DNA from: Celeribacter sp. PS-C1
Lineage (GTDB): Bacteria > Pseudomonadota > Alphaproteobacteria > Rhodobacterales > Rhodobacteraceae
Assembly: GCF_019429625.1 (NCBI RefSeq)
Contig: NZ_JAHXRW010000003.1
Span: forward strand, 310,001-374,000
Length of the DNA stretch: 64,000 nt
Direction: 5' to 3'
Under the pieces are notes generated by a model. That model was not told where the DNA came from, did no database searches, and was given only the letters and a program-made list of their open reading frames with translations. The position numbers and the translations under genes were made by a program. Position 1 is the stretch's first letter. Every line of letters begins with the position of its first letter. Below are positions 49,954-58,302 of this stretch, in pieces.

Positions 49954-51033
49954 ATGCCTTTTGATACGACCTACTGGGCTAAGATTGATAGCCCGACCGC
50001 CAAGAACGCCGAACTCAATCTCAAAGGCGACGATGCCTTGGAAATCACCTTTGTTGCCGAAACGGCCGATGGTGGTGAGGGGGATTTGATCCTTGATCAG
50101 GAGACCGGGGGTGGCGCGGACAGCGACACGATGCTCCAGATTGGCGAGGACACCTACGCGTTCAGCGTCGAATTCACCGGCACGCTGCCGACTTTGGCAA
50201 AGGACGGCGCGGGCAAATTCCCCAGCGAATATATGGACTCAACGGTGATCGTGATCACCGTCTACGACTATCCCACGCCGGGAGAAACGACCCAACTCGT
50301 CTTTATGCCCGACGAAGATGCCACCGCGGCGGACATGAACGCCTTTCAGACGGGCGCCATCAAGTTGCAGGCCGTCGACACCACTGTGCCATCCACACCG
50401 GTTTGCTTGCTCAAAGGGACGCTCATCCGCACCCCGACCGGAGACCGCCGCATCGAAGATCTCCGTGAGGGAGATTTGGTCCTGAACGCCTCCGGTGCGC
50501 CCATGCCGATCCGCTATATCACGCATCAAAGCTTTGCCGATCTGGGCATAGTCAGCCACGACAATGTCCGCCCTCGCATGATCCCGAAAGATTTTTTTGG
50601 CGAAGGACGACCTTATCAGGACCTCTATCTATCGAACAATCACCGGATTTGTCTCTCGGACGCGCTTGTCGCGCTGCTCTTTGGCACCGAAGGCGCTTTT
50701 GCGCAGGCCAAATTCTTCTCGGAAACGTCGATCACCGCCCCGCTCGGTCTTATCGAATGGTTCAATATCCTGCTGGATGATCACGCGATTATTGTCGCCA
50801 ACGGTCAGCCTGTCGAAAGTCTGTTCCTCTGTGAAACGACGCTCAAAATGCTGTCGACGAAAGATCGTCGCGCGATCCGGCTGCGATTTGGCGCCGAAAT
50901 CGCAGCACAGATTGATGAAAACGCGACCCACCTGCCCTCGCTCAACAGCCATGAGGCGGCGGTCTATTGTCATGCGCGTGGGCTGAAACCTGTCCGCGCG
51001 TCAGGCAAAGCATATCTCGCTCGGGCGGCCTGA
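49954..51033 (+). CDS. Hint-domain protein
   Basis: 359 residues. The N-terminal 150 residues (beta-rich, acidic, no known family) precede a Hint (Hedgehog/intein) domain: VCLLKGTLIRTPTGDRRIEDL with the usual nucleophile Cys, DLVLNASGAPMPIRYI, and SNNHRICLSD. Such Hint_2 modules are common in Rhodobacterales on secreted calcium-binding proteins and may cleave or cross-link the chain. No signal peptide is seen. ATG 49954 has GGAG upstream. It ends at a terminator shared with the TRAP binding protein. Confidence 0.82.
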   Translation: MPFDTTYWAKIDSPTAKNAELNLKGDDALEITFVAETADGGEGDLILDQETGGGADSDTMLQIGEDTYAFSVEFTGTLPTLAKDGAGKFPSEYMDSTVIVITVYDYPTPGETTQLVFMPDEDATAADMNAFQTGAIKLQAVDTTVPSTPVCLLKGTLIRTPTGDRRIEDLREGDLVLNASGAPMPIRYITHQSFADLGIVSHDNVRPRMIPKDFFGEGRPYQDLYLSNNHRICLSDALVALLFGTEGAFAQAKFFSETSITAPLGLIEWFNILLDDHAIIVANGQPVESLFLCETTLKMLSTKDRRAIRLRFGAEIAAQIDENATHLPSLNSHEAAVYCHARGLKPVRASGKAYLARAA

Positions 51034-51064
51034 CACGTACAAGACACATCTCCCGAACACGAAG

Positions 51065-51097
51065 AAACGCGCGAAGGCTCCCCTTCGCGCGTTTCTT
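51065..51097. terminator. Convergent 13-bp terminator
   Basis: AAACGCGCGAAGG (51065-51077), loop CTCC, CCTTCGCGCGTTT (51082-51094), then CTTTAT. It lies between the Hint gene and the second TRAP binding-protein gene. Confidence 0.9.
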
Positions 51098-51132
51098 TAT
51101 CTCTTAGACCCTGTGTCCGATCACTCGGAGCT

Positions 51133-52227
51133 TCATTCGGCGATCATACCCAGAACACGGTTGCGCTGTTCGGTGTAGAAGCTGTCGGACTGGCCCATCC
51201 ATGCGGAGGTGGCGCGCATCGAGTCTTCGACGGACTTGCGGATTTCGACGAAGAGATCGTCGTCCATATACTGATCCAGAACCTCTTTCGACGCGCGACC
51301 GAAGGCTTCCCAAACATCGTCGGGGAATTGTTTGATCTGCGTGCCACCTGCGATCAAACGCTGAAGCGCCGGACCGTTGTTCGCCATGAAGAGCGAATAG
51401 TCGAACTGGTTACATTCCGCAGCGGCGTTGTCGATGATCCGCTGTTGCGCGGGTGTCAGCGACTGGAACACGTCGAGGTTGGTGTTGACAGTGAGCGCGG
51501 AGCCCGGCTCGTGGAACCCGGCCGGGTAGTAATAGTCACAGACCTCTTGCAGGCCGAGACGCTCGTCCGACCACGGGCCGACCCATTCGGTGCCGTCCAA
51601 AGCGCCAGAGGACAGCGCCTGATAGATGTCGCCCGCCGGCATCACCTGAACGGAAGCGCCGAGTTTGCCGACCACTTCGCCGCCGAGACCCGGCATACGT
51701 AGTTTCAGACCCTGGAAGTCAGAGACAGCGGTGATTTCCTTGCGATACCAGCCACCGCCTTGCGCGCCGGTCTGGCCGCCAATGTTGGTATGAAGGCCAA
51801 AGATTTCACCGAGGTTGCGGTGAAGCTGCTGACCGCCCATGCCGTAATACCAGACCATCAGCTCCGGTGCGGTCATGCCGAAAGGCGAGGTGGTGAAGAA
51901 CGCCAGAGCCGGGTGTTGGCCGGTGAAATAGTAATCGGCGGAGTGGTAGATGTCGGCCTGACCAGAGGTCACGGCGTCGAACACCTCAAGACCGCCGACC
52001 AGTTCGCCTGCGGCGCGGGCTTCGATGGTGAGCTGACCGTCGGACATGGTGTTGACGCTGTCGACAAAACGCTCGACCGCGTCCCACACACCCGCAAGAC
52101 CGCGCGGCCAAGAACAGACCATGGTCAACGTGCGCTGGCCCTGCGCATACATCGGCGCAGCCAGCGTCGATGCGGCGGCGGCGGAGCCGCCCAGAGCGGA
52201 AGTTTTCAGAAAAGAGCGGCGATCCAT
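51133..52227 (-). CDS. Orphan TRAP substrate-binding protein, paralogue of dctP
   Basis: 364 residues, closely similar throughout to the dctP product at 44541: the same Tat leader (MDRRSFLKTSALGG), CSWPRGLAGVWDAVERF, GGLEVFDAVTSGQADIYH, PFGMTAPELMVWYY and GLKLRMPGLGGE. There is no permease gene beside it, so it may feed the DctQM system at 41044-44349 or act as a receptor. It has its own ribosome site (GGAGG) and terminator. A duplication of dctP with later divergence is the simplest explanation. Confidence 0.92.
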   Translation of the reverse strand: MDRRSFLKTSALGGSAAAASTLAAPMYAQGQRTLTMVCSWPRGLAGVWDAVERFVDSVNTMSDGQLTIEARAAGELVGGLEVFDAVTSGQADIYHSADYYFTGQHPALAFFTTSPFGMTAPELMVWYYGMGGQQLHRNLGEIFGLHTNIGGQTGAQGGGWYRKEITAVSDFQGLKLRMPGLGGEVVGKLGASVQVMPAGDIYQALSSGALDGTEWVGPWSDERLGLQEVCDYYYPAGFHEPGSALTVNTNLDVFQSLTPAQQRIIDNAAAECNQFDYSLFMANNGPALQRLIAGGTQIKQFPDDVWEAFGRASKEVLDQYMDDDLFVEIRKSVEDSMRATSAWMGQSDSFYTEQRNRVLGMIAE

Positions 52228-52664
52228 GGTCTATCCTCCAAAGGGCGCGCGAGGGGAGGCCCCGCGCCAAATCGCGCGCACCATAGAGACCGCCCGCGGA
52301 AGATTGAAGGGGGTGAGACGCGACATTTCGGCCCGAGATTGCGCGCGGATGCGCAAAGGGGGATGCATTGTTGCTCAGAAAGCCGATTTTGTGACGTTTT
52401 ATATTGCAAAGAACATCCCGTCGAGATTGCAAAGCCGCAGCGGACAGCAAGTCCCGCGCAGCCACAAAACGGCCCTCAGCGTGTCACGACGCTTGCCAGA
52501 TCGAAAATTCATCGCATAATCGGAGAAAAGAAGCGCAACGACAGCGCATCGGAACAGGCGGCATGAACGGGATCATCTGTCCCGCACAATGAACAGGTTT
52601 GGGCGCAAAAAGATGGACCAGCGCCACCATCCCCCGGCCCCGCCCCATAAAGAAAGCACGTATC
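52228..52664. other. Intergenic region, orphan TRAP binding protein / MFS
   Basis: 437 bases without a credible gene. ATTGCAAAG is repeated at 52403-52411 and 52425-52433, 22 bases (two helical turns) apart, upstream of the binding-protein gene; a possible regulator site. Confidence 0.45.
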
Positions 52665-53927
52665 ATGACCTCTGTCCTGTCTGGCATCTGGGCCCTGCTT
52701 CTCGGCATCGTTCTTGTCATGCTCGGCAACGGCATGCATTTCACCCTTATTGGCCTGCGCGGCGCAGTCGAGGGGTTTTCGGCGACCGAACTGGCCGTAG
52801 TCACCTCCGGTTACTTCATCGGCTTTCTCTCAGGCGCGCGCACCACGCCCAAAATGATCCGTCGCGTCGGGCATGTGCGGGTCTTTGCGGCGCTCGGCAG
52901 TTTCATGTCGGCAGCGTTGATCGCCCTGCCCCTCTTGACCGAGCCGTGGGCCTGGACACTTCTGCGCATCCTCATCGGCTTTTGCATGTCGGGCATTTAT
53001 GTGACCGCCGAAAGCTGGCTCAATGACGCGGCGACGAACGAAACCCGCGGCAAAGTTCTGTCCGCCTACATGCTGGCGCAAACCATCGGCATCATCGGCG
53101 CGCAGGGGCTTCTGACCTTGGGCGATGCGGCCACCTCGGCTCTGTTCATCGGGGCGTCGATCCTTGTCTCGATCTCCTTCGCGCCCATCCTTTTGTCCGT
53201 CACCCCCGTGCCCGCCGTCGAAGTGGCACCGCCGATGCCGCTTAGAACTTTGTTCAAACACTCGCCTCTCGGCACGGTCGGGATTTTCCTCTTGGGCGGC
53301 GTCTACGCTACGCAATCCGGCATGGGCGCGGTCTTCGGCACACAAATCGGGCTCAGCGCCTCTCAGATTGCGATGTTCGTTGCCATGCTTTTCGCCGGCG
53401 TTCTCGCCTTTCAGTATCCGATCGGCTGGCTGTCAGACAAAATCGACCGGCGCAAAGTCATTCTGGGCGCGGCCGTCATAGGAACCGCGGCCAGCGCCTT
53501 TGGCTGGATCATGGCCGACAATTTGTGGCTTTTGATGGCAACCGCCTTTGTCGCGGGCGGCGTCACCACACCGCTCTACGCCCTCTTCCTCGCCTACACG
53601 AATGACACGCTCACCCCCGATGAAATGCCCGCGGCCTCCGGCGGGCTAGTCTTTACCTTTGGCATCGGTGCGATCGCCGGCCCGCTGGTGACCGGCGCGG
53701 TGATGGAAGCACTTGGTCCCTATGGGTTCTGGCTTGTGACCGGGCTCACCTTTGTGGCCATCGCGCTCTATGCGGCCTACCGCATCCTCAAACGCGCAGC
53801 GGTGCCGGTTGAGGACACCGAGAGCTACCTGAACGTCCTGCCCTCAAGCTCCGCAGTGGCGGTCGAAGCCGCCGGGGTTTGGTCTGCGGAACATGGGGGG
53901 ACGGAGGCGGATGAGCGAGAAAAATAG
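52665..53927 (+). CDS. MFS transporter (YcaD-like)
   Basis: 420 residues with twelve membrane helices. The loop after helix 2 reads RTTPKMIRRVGHVRVF (family loop G-x-x-x-D-R-x-G-R-R-like) and the loop after helix 8 WLSDKIDRRKVIL. LRILIGFCMSGIYVTAESWLNDAATNETRGK is typical of the YcaD/MFS subgroup. The substrate is unknown. The ribosome site before ATG 52665 is weak. The hydrophilic C terminus ends GTEADEREK. Confidence 0.88.
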   Translation: MTSVLSGIWALLLGIVLVMLGNGMHFTLIGLRGAVEGFSATELAVVTSGYFIGFLSGARTTPKMIRRVGHVRVFAALGSFMSAALIALPLLTEPWAWTLLRILIGFCMSGIYVTAESWLNDAATNETRGKVLSAYMLAQTIGIIGAQGLLTLGDAATSALFIGASILVSISFAPILLSVTPVPAVEVAPPMPLRTLFKHSPLGTVGIFLLGGVYATQSGMGAVFGTQIGLSASQIAMFVAMLFAGVLAFQYPIGWLSDKIDRRKVILGAAVIGTAASAFGWIMADNLWLLMATAFVAGGVTTPLYALFLAYTNDTLTPDEMPAASGGLVFTFGIGAIAGPLVTGAVMEALGPYGFWLVTGLTFVAIALYAAYRILKRAAVPVEDTESYLNVLPSSSAVAVEAAGVWSAEHGGTEADEREK

Positions 53928-54098
53928 CACGTGATATTGCCATCTAGTCTCCTACTGGCGCGCCTAGACCGCTCTGCCTCCAAATGCAGGCTCAGGGAAA
54001 AGACAGACGAAACAATAAAAGCGCTAGAAATGGGGTGGACTTGGGGAGGGGGCAGTCGGATGACACCCTAGGCCTCAGAGCAGAGGAACTAAAAACTA

Positions 54099-54452
54099 TC
54101 AGCCCGCAAACTCCCAAAAAGATTTATCTCCACCATATTGTTCACAAACACTTAGCAACTCGGCCTCGACCTGAGGGATCGCCCCTGCCGTCAGCGGGAC
54201 CACGATATCATAGCGGTAATAGACAATTTTTTGAGGTTCGTTGTGTGTCACCGAACCATGGAAAGCCGCTCGTTTAAAAACCTTGCGCATAGATGCGGCG
54301 GCCTTGAACACATCATCTTTGGTTGGCATCTCAACGAAAAACCCAACTTCCTTTTCTGAAAACAAAGTTACGCCATCTTGCTCAAATTTTTTTAAGATAC
54401 TTTCATTCACGCCATAGAGACGTTCTTGAAGTTCAATAATCCGGTTCTTCAT
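54099..54452 (-). CDS. RraB-like protein (putative RNase E inhibitor)
   Basis: 117 residues. FVEMPTKDDVFKAAASMRK, YYRYDIVVPLTAGAIPQVEAEL and the Gly-Gly near the end (YGGDKSFWEF) resemble the RraB fold, which in E. coli binds RNase E and limits mRNA decay; the same fold also occurs in immunity proteins of toxin systems. The gene is AT-richer than its neighbours, alone, and in a patch without other genes, all signs of acquisition. Assignment is by motif memory only. Confidence 0.55.
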   Translation of the reverse strand: MKNRIIELQERLYGVNESILKKFEQDGVTLFSEKEVGFFVEMPTKDDVFKAAASMRKVFKRAAFHGSVTHNEPQKIVYYRYDIVVPLTAGAIPQVEAELLSVCEQYGGDKSFWEFAG

Positions 54453-54883
54453 ACTGTTTCCTGTTCGAAATTATTTGCAAAATTCCGACAACAACGGGCA
54501 ACATCTACTGCAATGGCGGTCTAGATGCTCAAATCGCGCCGCCATGGGCGATCGCAATGAGTGCCTCTTTCTTCAATTCATCTAGCAATATGTCCGGGTC
54601 CACCCCCTATCTCTGTATGGCCTGCCCCAAGGGCCCTTGCCCTGTCCCGGTGTAAATGTTGGCGGATGTCTCTTTGATTTCGAAAAACCACCTTGGAATA
54701 TCAACAAAACTTAACATCAAATTTCTCTCAAGAATTTGCTTTCTCCATATCCACCCTCGCCAACGGATGGCATGCGGGTCAAGGTTGGGGCTCACGTCCC
54801 CCCCCTTAAAAATAAGAGGTGCGGCTTTCACCGCACCCCTCGCCTGATAAAATCTCGGGATGAAATCCCTTGGCCTAATCGGC
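54453..54883. other. Low-GC stretch with phoX terminator
   Basis: 431 bases without a convincing gene. A 24-codon frame at 54529-54603 (minus; MDPDILLDELKKEALIAIA) could be a remnant of a lost gene. The remainder up to 54815 is AT-rich and non-coding in appearance. Confidence 0.5.
54816..54841 (-). terminator. Terminator of phoX
   Basis: GGTGCGG (54818-54824), loop CTTTCA, CCGCACC (54831-54837); on the minus strand followed by TTATTTTTAA. It lies 43 bases past the phoX stop. Confidence 0.82.
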
Positions 54884-56767
54884 TTAGCCAATCAGAGCGC
54901 CATCTTCACGCCACACGGCAATCACCGACGAGCGCGGTTTGCCGTTGCCGTCCGGCCAGGAGCCGCCCGGGTGCTGGATGCCGACGAAAGCCACTTTCTT
55001 ATCCGCGGACCAGGTGAGGCCCGTGACCTCGGCGCCGTTCGGAGCCGTCAGGAAGCGTGCGATTTCGCCTGTTTCCGTGTTGCCCACGAGCATCTGGTTG
55101 TTGCCTTGGCCGGCGAACTCGCCTTCGTTGCTGTCGTCGCCGTCGGTCTGGATCCAGAGGTAGCCATCGGAGGAGAACGCCATACCATCCGGCGAATTGA
55201 ACATGTTGCCCGCGTTAACGTTCTCGGAACCCGCATAGGCGTTGTCGTAGACGTCGGGGTTCCCCGCCATGACGTAGAGATCCCAAGCGAAGCTGTCCGC
55301 GCCGTGATCTTCGCCTTCCGGGCGCCAGCGCACGATTTGACCGTAGTTGTTGGTCTCACGCGGGTTCGGGCCGGAGGCCGGAGTGGCATCGCCACCGGCG
55401 TTCGGTTTTACGCCACGGTTTTTGTTGTTCGTGAGCGCGCAATAAGCCTCGGCCTTGAGCGGGTTGGCGGCGATCCATTCCGGACGGTCCATGGTGGTCG
55501 CGCCCACTTTGGAACCAGCCATACGGGAGAACACGAGGATCTCTTCCATCGACATGCCGGTGGTTTCCGGCGTCAGGGTCAGCCACTCGCCGGTCATGTC
55601 GTCGTTGAACTTGGCCACGTAGAGCGTGCCGTCGGACAGGAGACCTTCGGTCGAACCGCCTTCGGTCCAGGTGCCGTTGGAGACGAATTTATACATGAAT
55701 TCGCCACGCTCGTCGTCGCCCATATAGACCACAACACGACCGTCAGCGGCCTGTACCATCTCGGCGTTTTCATGTTTAAAACGGCCCAGAGCGGTGTGTT
55801 TCACCGGAGTGGACGCCGGGTCGAGCGGGTTGATCTCGGTGACCCAGCCGTGACGGTTCGGCTCGTTCGGCTCTTGGCTCAGATCGTAACGCGGATCGAA
55901 TTTCTCGTAGGCGTAGCGGCCTTCGCCACCGATGCCGTAGCGGGTGTGGCCTTCGGTCTCGGTGTATTCGCCGGTCGCACCAAAGTAGCCGTTGAAGTTC
56001 TCTTCGCAGGTCAGGTAGGTGCCCCAAAGCGTCTTGCCGGAGCCACAGTTGTTCATCGTGCCTTTGGGCGACATGCCTTCCGGATCGGCGTTGGTTTTCA
56101 CCAGATCGGAACCGGCCGCCGGGCCGTCCATCGTCATCTGGGTCTCATGGGTGATGCGGCGGTTGTAGGGGCTGTCGACGACAACCGCGTAACCTTCGCC
56201 ATTGTCCGCGACTTCCATGACGGTCACGCCCTGCATGTTCTTCAGAAGCGTCACTTCGTCGGCGGTCTGCGGCATGCCTTCGGAGACGGCGGGGAGGTTG
56301 ATCTTCGGGTTCACATATTCGGAGTTGATCGCGAGGATCGTTTTGTCGCCATCGACAAAGGTTTCCATCCCGTCGGTGTTCTCGCCGAAAACCTTGTCGG
56401 ACATATCAACAGACACGCCGGTCTCGGCGGAATAGGCGCCTTCGGCTTCGGAGAACAGAGCATCGCCCCAACGGACGAGGACTTTCCACTGGTAGCCTTC
56501 CGGCACGTGGATGTCGAAATCGGTGGCGATGTCGATCGGCTTGAACGCAAAGCCCATGCTTTCGGCGCGGGCCGCGGTGGTGGAGGACATCAGGCCAGCG
56601 GCGCCCATCGCCAGGGCGCCAGACCCAAAGGCCAAGGCGCCGCCCAGGAAACCGCGGCGCGAGATCGCGCGTTCGACGACCGCGTCGAAATCATTGGTGT
56701 TCGGACGCGGGTCGCGCATCTCGTCAAAATCATCCCAAGACAGGTCGGTGATATCCTGATCTTTCAT
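54884..56767 (-). CDS. phoX: PhoX-family alkaline phosphatase (Tat-exported)
   Basis: 627 residues. A twin-arginine signal (ISRRGFLGGALAFGSG at about residues 38-53) is followed by the PhoX (DUF839) beta-propeller with WGTYLTCEENFNGYFG, RHGWVTEINP, GRFKHENAEM, YMGDDERGEFMYKFV and the C-terminal SPDGMAFSSDGYLWIQTDG. PhoX is a calcium/iron phosphomonoesterase that frees phosphate from organic esters in the periplasm. ATG 56767 follows GGAG by seven bases; the frame extends upstream but without a ribosome site. Pho-box-like repeats lie about 100 bases upstream, so PhoB control in phosphate starvation is likely. Confidence 0.93.
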   Translation of the reverse strand: MKDQDITDLSWDDFDEMRDPRPNTNDFDAVVERAISRRGFLGGALAFGSGALAMGAAGLMSSTTAARAESMGFAFKPIDIATDFDIHVPEGYQWKVLVRWGDALFSEAEGAYSAETGVSVDMSDKVFGENTDGMETFVDGDKTILAINSEYVNPKINLPAVSEGMPQTADEVTLLKNMQGVTVMEVADNGEGYAVVVDSPYNRRITHETQMTMDGPAAGSDLVKTNADPEGMSPKGTMNNCGSGKTLWGTYLTCEENFNGYFGATGEYTETEGHTRYGIGGEGRYAYEKFDPRYDLSQEPNEPNRHGWVTEINPLDPASTPVKHTALGRFKHENAEMVQAADGRVVVYMGDDERGEFMYKFVSNGTWTEGGSTEGLLSDGTLYVAKFNDDMTGEWLTLTPETTGMSMEEILVFSRMAGSKVGATTMDRPEWIAANPLKAEAYCALTNNKNRGVKPNAGGDATPASGPNPRETNNYGQIVRWRPEGEDHGADSFAWDLYVMAGNPDVYDNAYAGSENVNAGNMFNSPDGMAFSSDGYLWIQTDGDDSNEGEFAGQGNNQMLVGNTETGEIARFLTAPNGAEVTGLTWSADKKVAFVGIQHPGGSWPDGNGKPRSSVIAVWREDGALIG

Positions 56768-57132
56768 CTGTAGCTCCATCGCTTTTGTGCGTTGCTGAAT
56801 TCCATGTGTCGCGGTGCCCCTTGCAGCGGCCCGATCCATCGCCGCGACAAGTGCCAAGTCTTCGCAACAGTTCCGTGACCGACGTATGACAGCTCTGTGA
56901 AGCCGAGGAGATCAGAATATAAGATCGAAATAAAAGCTTTTTTTATCACGTAGATAGATGAAAACCTTATGTCACACATGACCCAACGTGAGGCTATGAA
57001 TTTTTCGAAAGCAAAACCTGACAACAGGGAAGATTTCACTTTCTTTACCCCTTTTCTCTTGCCGCCGCTCCGGTCAGAGTTCCCGCGATTGAATGCCGGG
57101 GCCGACCGCCCCGAAACGAAAAGGATTTCCCG
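56768..57132. other. Intergenic region, phoX / YbjN-like gene
   Basis: 365 bases with the Pho-box array and an AT-rich part (about 56930-57050). No small gene is convincing. Confidence 0.5.
56860..56903 (-). promoter_or_regulatory. Array of four 11-bp Pho-box-like units upstream of phoX
   Basis: On the minus strand the core CTGTCATACGTCGGTCAC (56892-56875) matches the Pho box (CTGTCAT, four bases, CTGTCAC) with one change. Adjacent units GCTTCACAGAG and CTGTTGCGAAG keep the 11-base phase, giving four units in a row. PhoB binds such tandem half-sites. Confidence 0.65.
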
Positions 57133-57627
57133 ATGTCGTCACTGACCCCTTTCATGCGCCCTGCGTTGCGCGCCTTGGCCACCGCCTCCGTTTTGGGCCT
57201 CACCGCGCTGCCCGCCGCCGCCGAGACGGAAGTCCTGACCTTTGACGATCTTGATGTCTTTGAAGAACTGTTGAGCGGCTTTGGCTCGGTCGAGGCAGAC
57301 ACGGATGGCGAAGACGACCCTATGTTCCGCGGTCGCATCAGCGGTACGCCCTACGCACTTTATTTCTACGGCTGCGACAACCACAAGGACTGCAACAACG
57401 GCACCTTCGTGGCCTATTTTGACGGTGATGACTATTCAACCGACCCAGCTGTGATCAACGACTACAACAACAGCTATCGCTTCGGCAAAGCCTCCATCGA
57501 CCGGGATGGCGATCTTGAGATCAACTACTCTTTCACCTTCAAAGGCGGCATCACGCGGGTGGGGTTGGACGACACCTTTGACTGGTGGCGGGTGATCTTG
57601 GATGAGGCCGAAGAGCATTTCGAATAA
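57133..57627 (+). CDS. YbjN-like secreted protein
   Basis: 164 residues. Signal peptide with cleavage near ALPAAAE; the mature protein (residues about 30-160) has two cysteines in YGCDNHKDCNN and a C-terminal helix FDWWRVILDEAEEHF, like periplasmic YbjN-domain proteins of Rhodobacterales. Function is unknown. It faces a distant relative (57694-58197) that shares the Cys and Asp spacing. A modest ribosome site (AAAAGGA) precedes the ATG. Confidence 0.72.
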   Translation: MSSLTPFMRPALRALATASVLGLTALPAAAETEVLTFDDLDVFEELLSGFGSVEADTDGEDDPMFRGRISGTPYALYFYGCDNHKDCNNGTFVAYFDGDDYSTDPAVINDYNNSYRFGKASIDRDGDLEINYSFTFKGGITRVGLDDTFDWWRVILDEAEEHFE

Positions 57628-57693
57628 GCGAAACGCGTCTCTGAATGTCACGAAAGGACGTCCTCACCGGGGCGCCCTTTCTCTTTAGGGGCG

Positions 57694-58197
57694 TTAATTT
57701 GAGGTAAGATTGGGCAAAAACAGGTCGTTGTTCACGTCGTAAAGCAGCGCACTCCACGAGGTCACAATCTGTCGGATGTCCCTCTTGGACAGCGCCGGAT
57801 CAAGCGAGGCCGACATTTGCACAATCATGACGGGCTCGCTCACATGATATGCAACACGCCCCCCCGGATGCTCCGCCATAAACCGCTCAAGTCGGTCCGG
57901 GTCCTTGGTGTAAGCGGCCGCATCGTATTTTGCGAGGAAGTCGACCCGCTGACAGTCTGTCTGCGCCGCACAATCTTCGAAATAGGCACGGTAGTGGACG
58001 GTGTGTGTCACGGCACTGAGGGCACCGTAGAGAACAGGTTCGCCATGCGCGCGCCAGCCGCGATCAACCGTCCCCTGCCGATCCAGAGAGGCCTCAAGCG
58101 CGATCATCTGAGATGAATACGCCGCTTTCGGCGTCATCTCTTGTGCCAAAGCAGGGGCGCCCGCCAAGAGCGCCAATAAAAACCATCTCAAAAACAT
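57694..58197 (-). CDS. Periplasmic YbjN-like protein, divergent paralogue
   Basis: 167 residues with signal peptide (LLALLAGAPALAQ). The mature part shows YFEDCAAQTDCQRVDFLAKY and later YTKDP and IVTSWSALLYDVNNDLF, aligning in Cys, Asp-Pro and Trp positions with the neighbour at 57133. The two may form a secreted pair or be products of an old duplication. Function unknown. The start at 58197 has AAGGGCGG upstream. Confidence 0.65.
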   Translation of the reverse strand: MFLRWFLLALLAGAPALAQEMTPKAAYSSQMIALEASLDRQGTVDRGWRAHGEPVLYGALSAVTHTVHYRAYFEDCAAQTDCQRVDFLAKYDAAAYTKDPDRLERFMAEHPGGRVAYHVSEPVMIVQMSASLDPALSKRDIRQIVTSWSALLYDVNNDLFLPNLTSN

Positions 58198-58302
58198 TTG
58201 CCGCCCTTTTCGGGGATTATTCAGGTTCTGAACATCCTTCATCGGGGCGGCACACGCAAGGCAATGTGAAGCTTATCTCAAACGAGACGGAATCCCAGAG
58301 GA

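Noticed and set aside
52403-52433. ATTGCAAAG direct repeat as a firm regulator site
   Set aside because: Only two short copies; kept as a note in the intergenic entry rather than as a site.
54607-54891. 94-codon minus-strand frame after phoX
   Set aside because: Overlaps the end of phoX and runs through its terminator hairpin; no ribosome site; composition not convincing.
54860-56773. Long plus-strand open frame (about 640 codons) opposite phoX
   Set aside because: Antisense shadow of phoX; the translation is His/Val/Arg-rich with no family resemblance.
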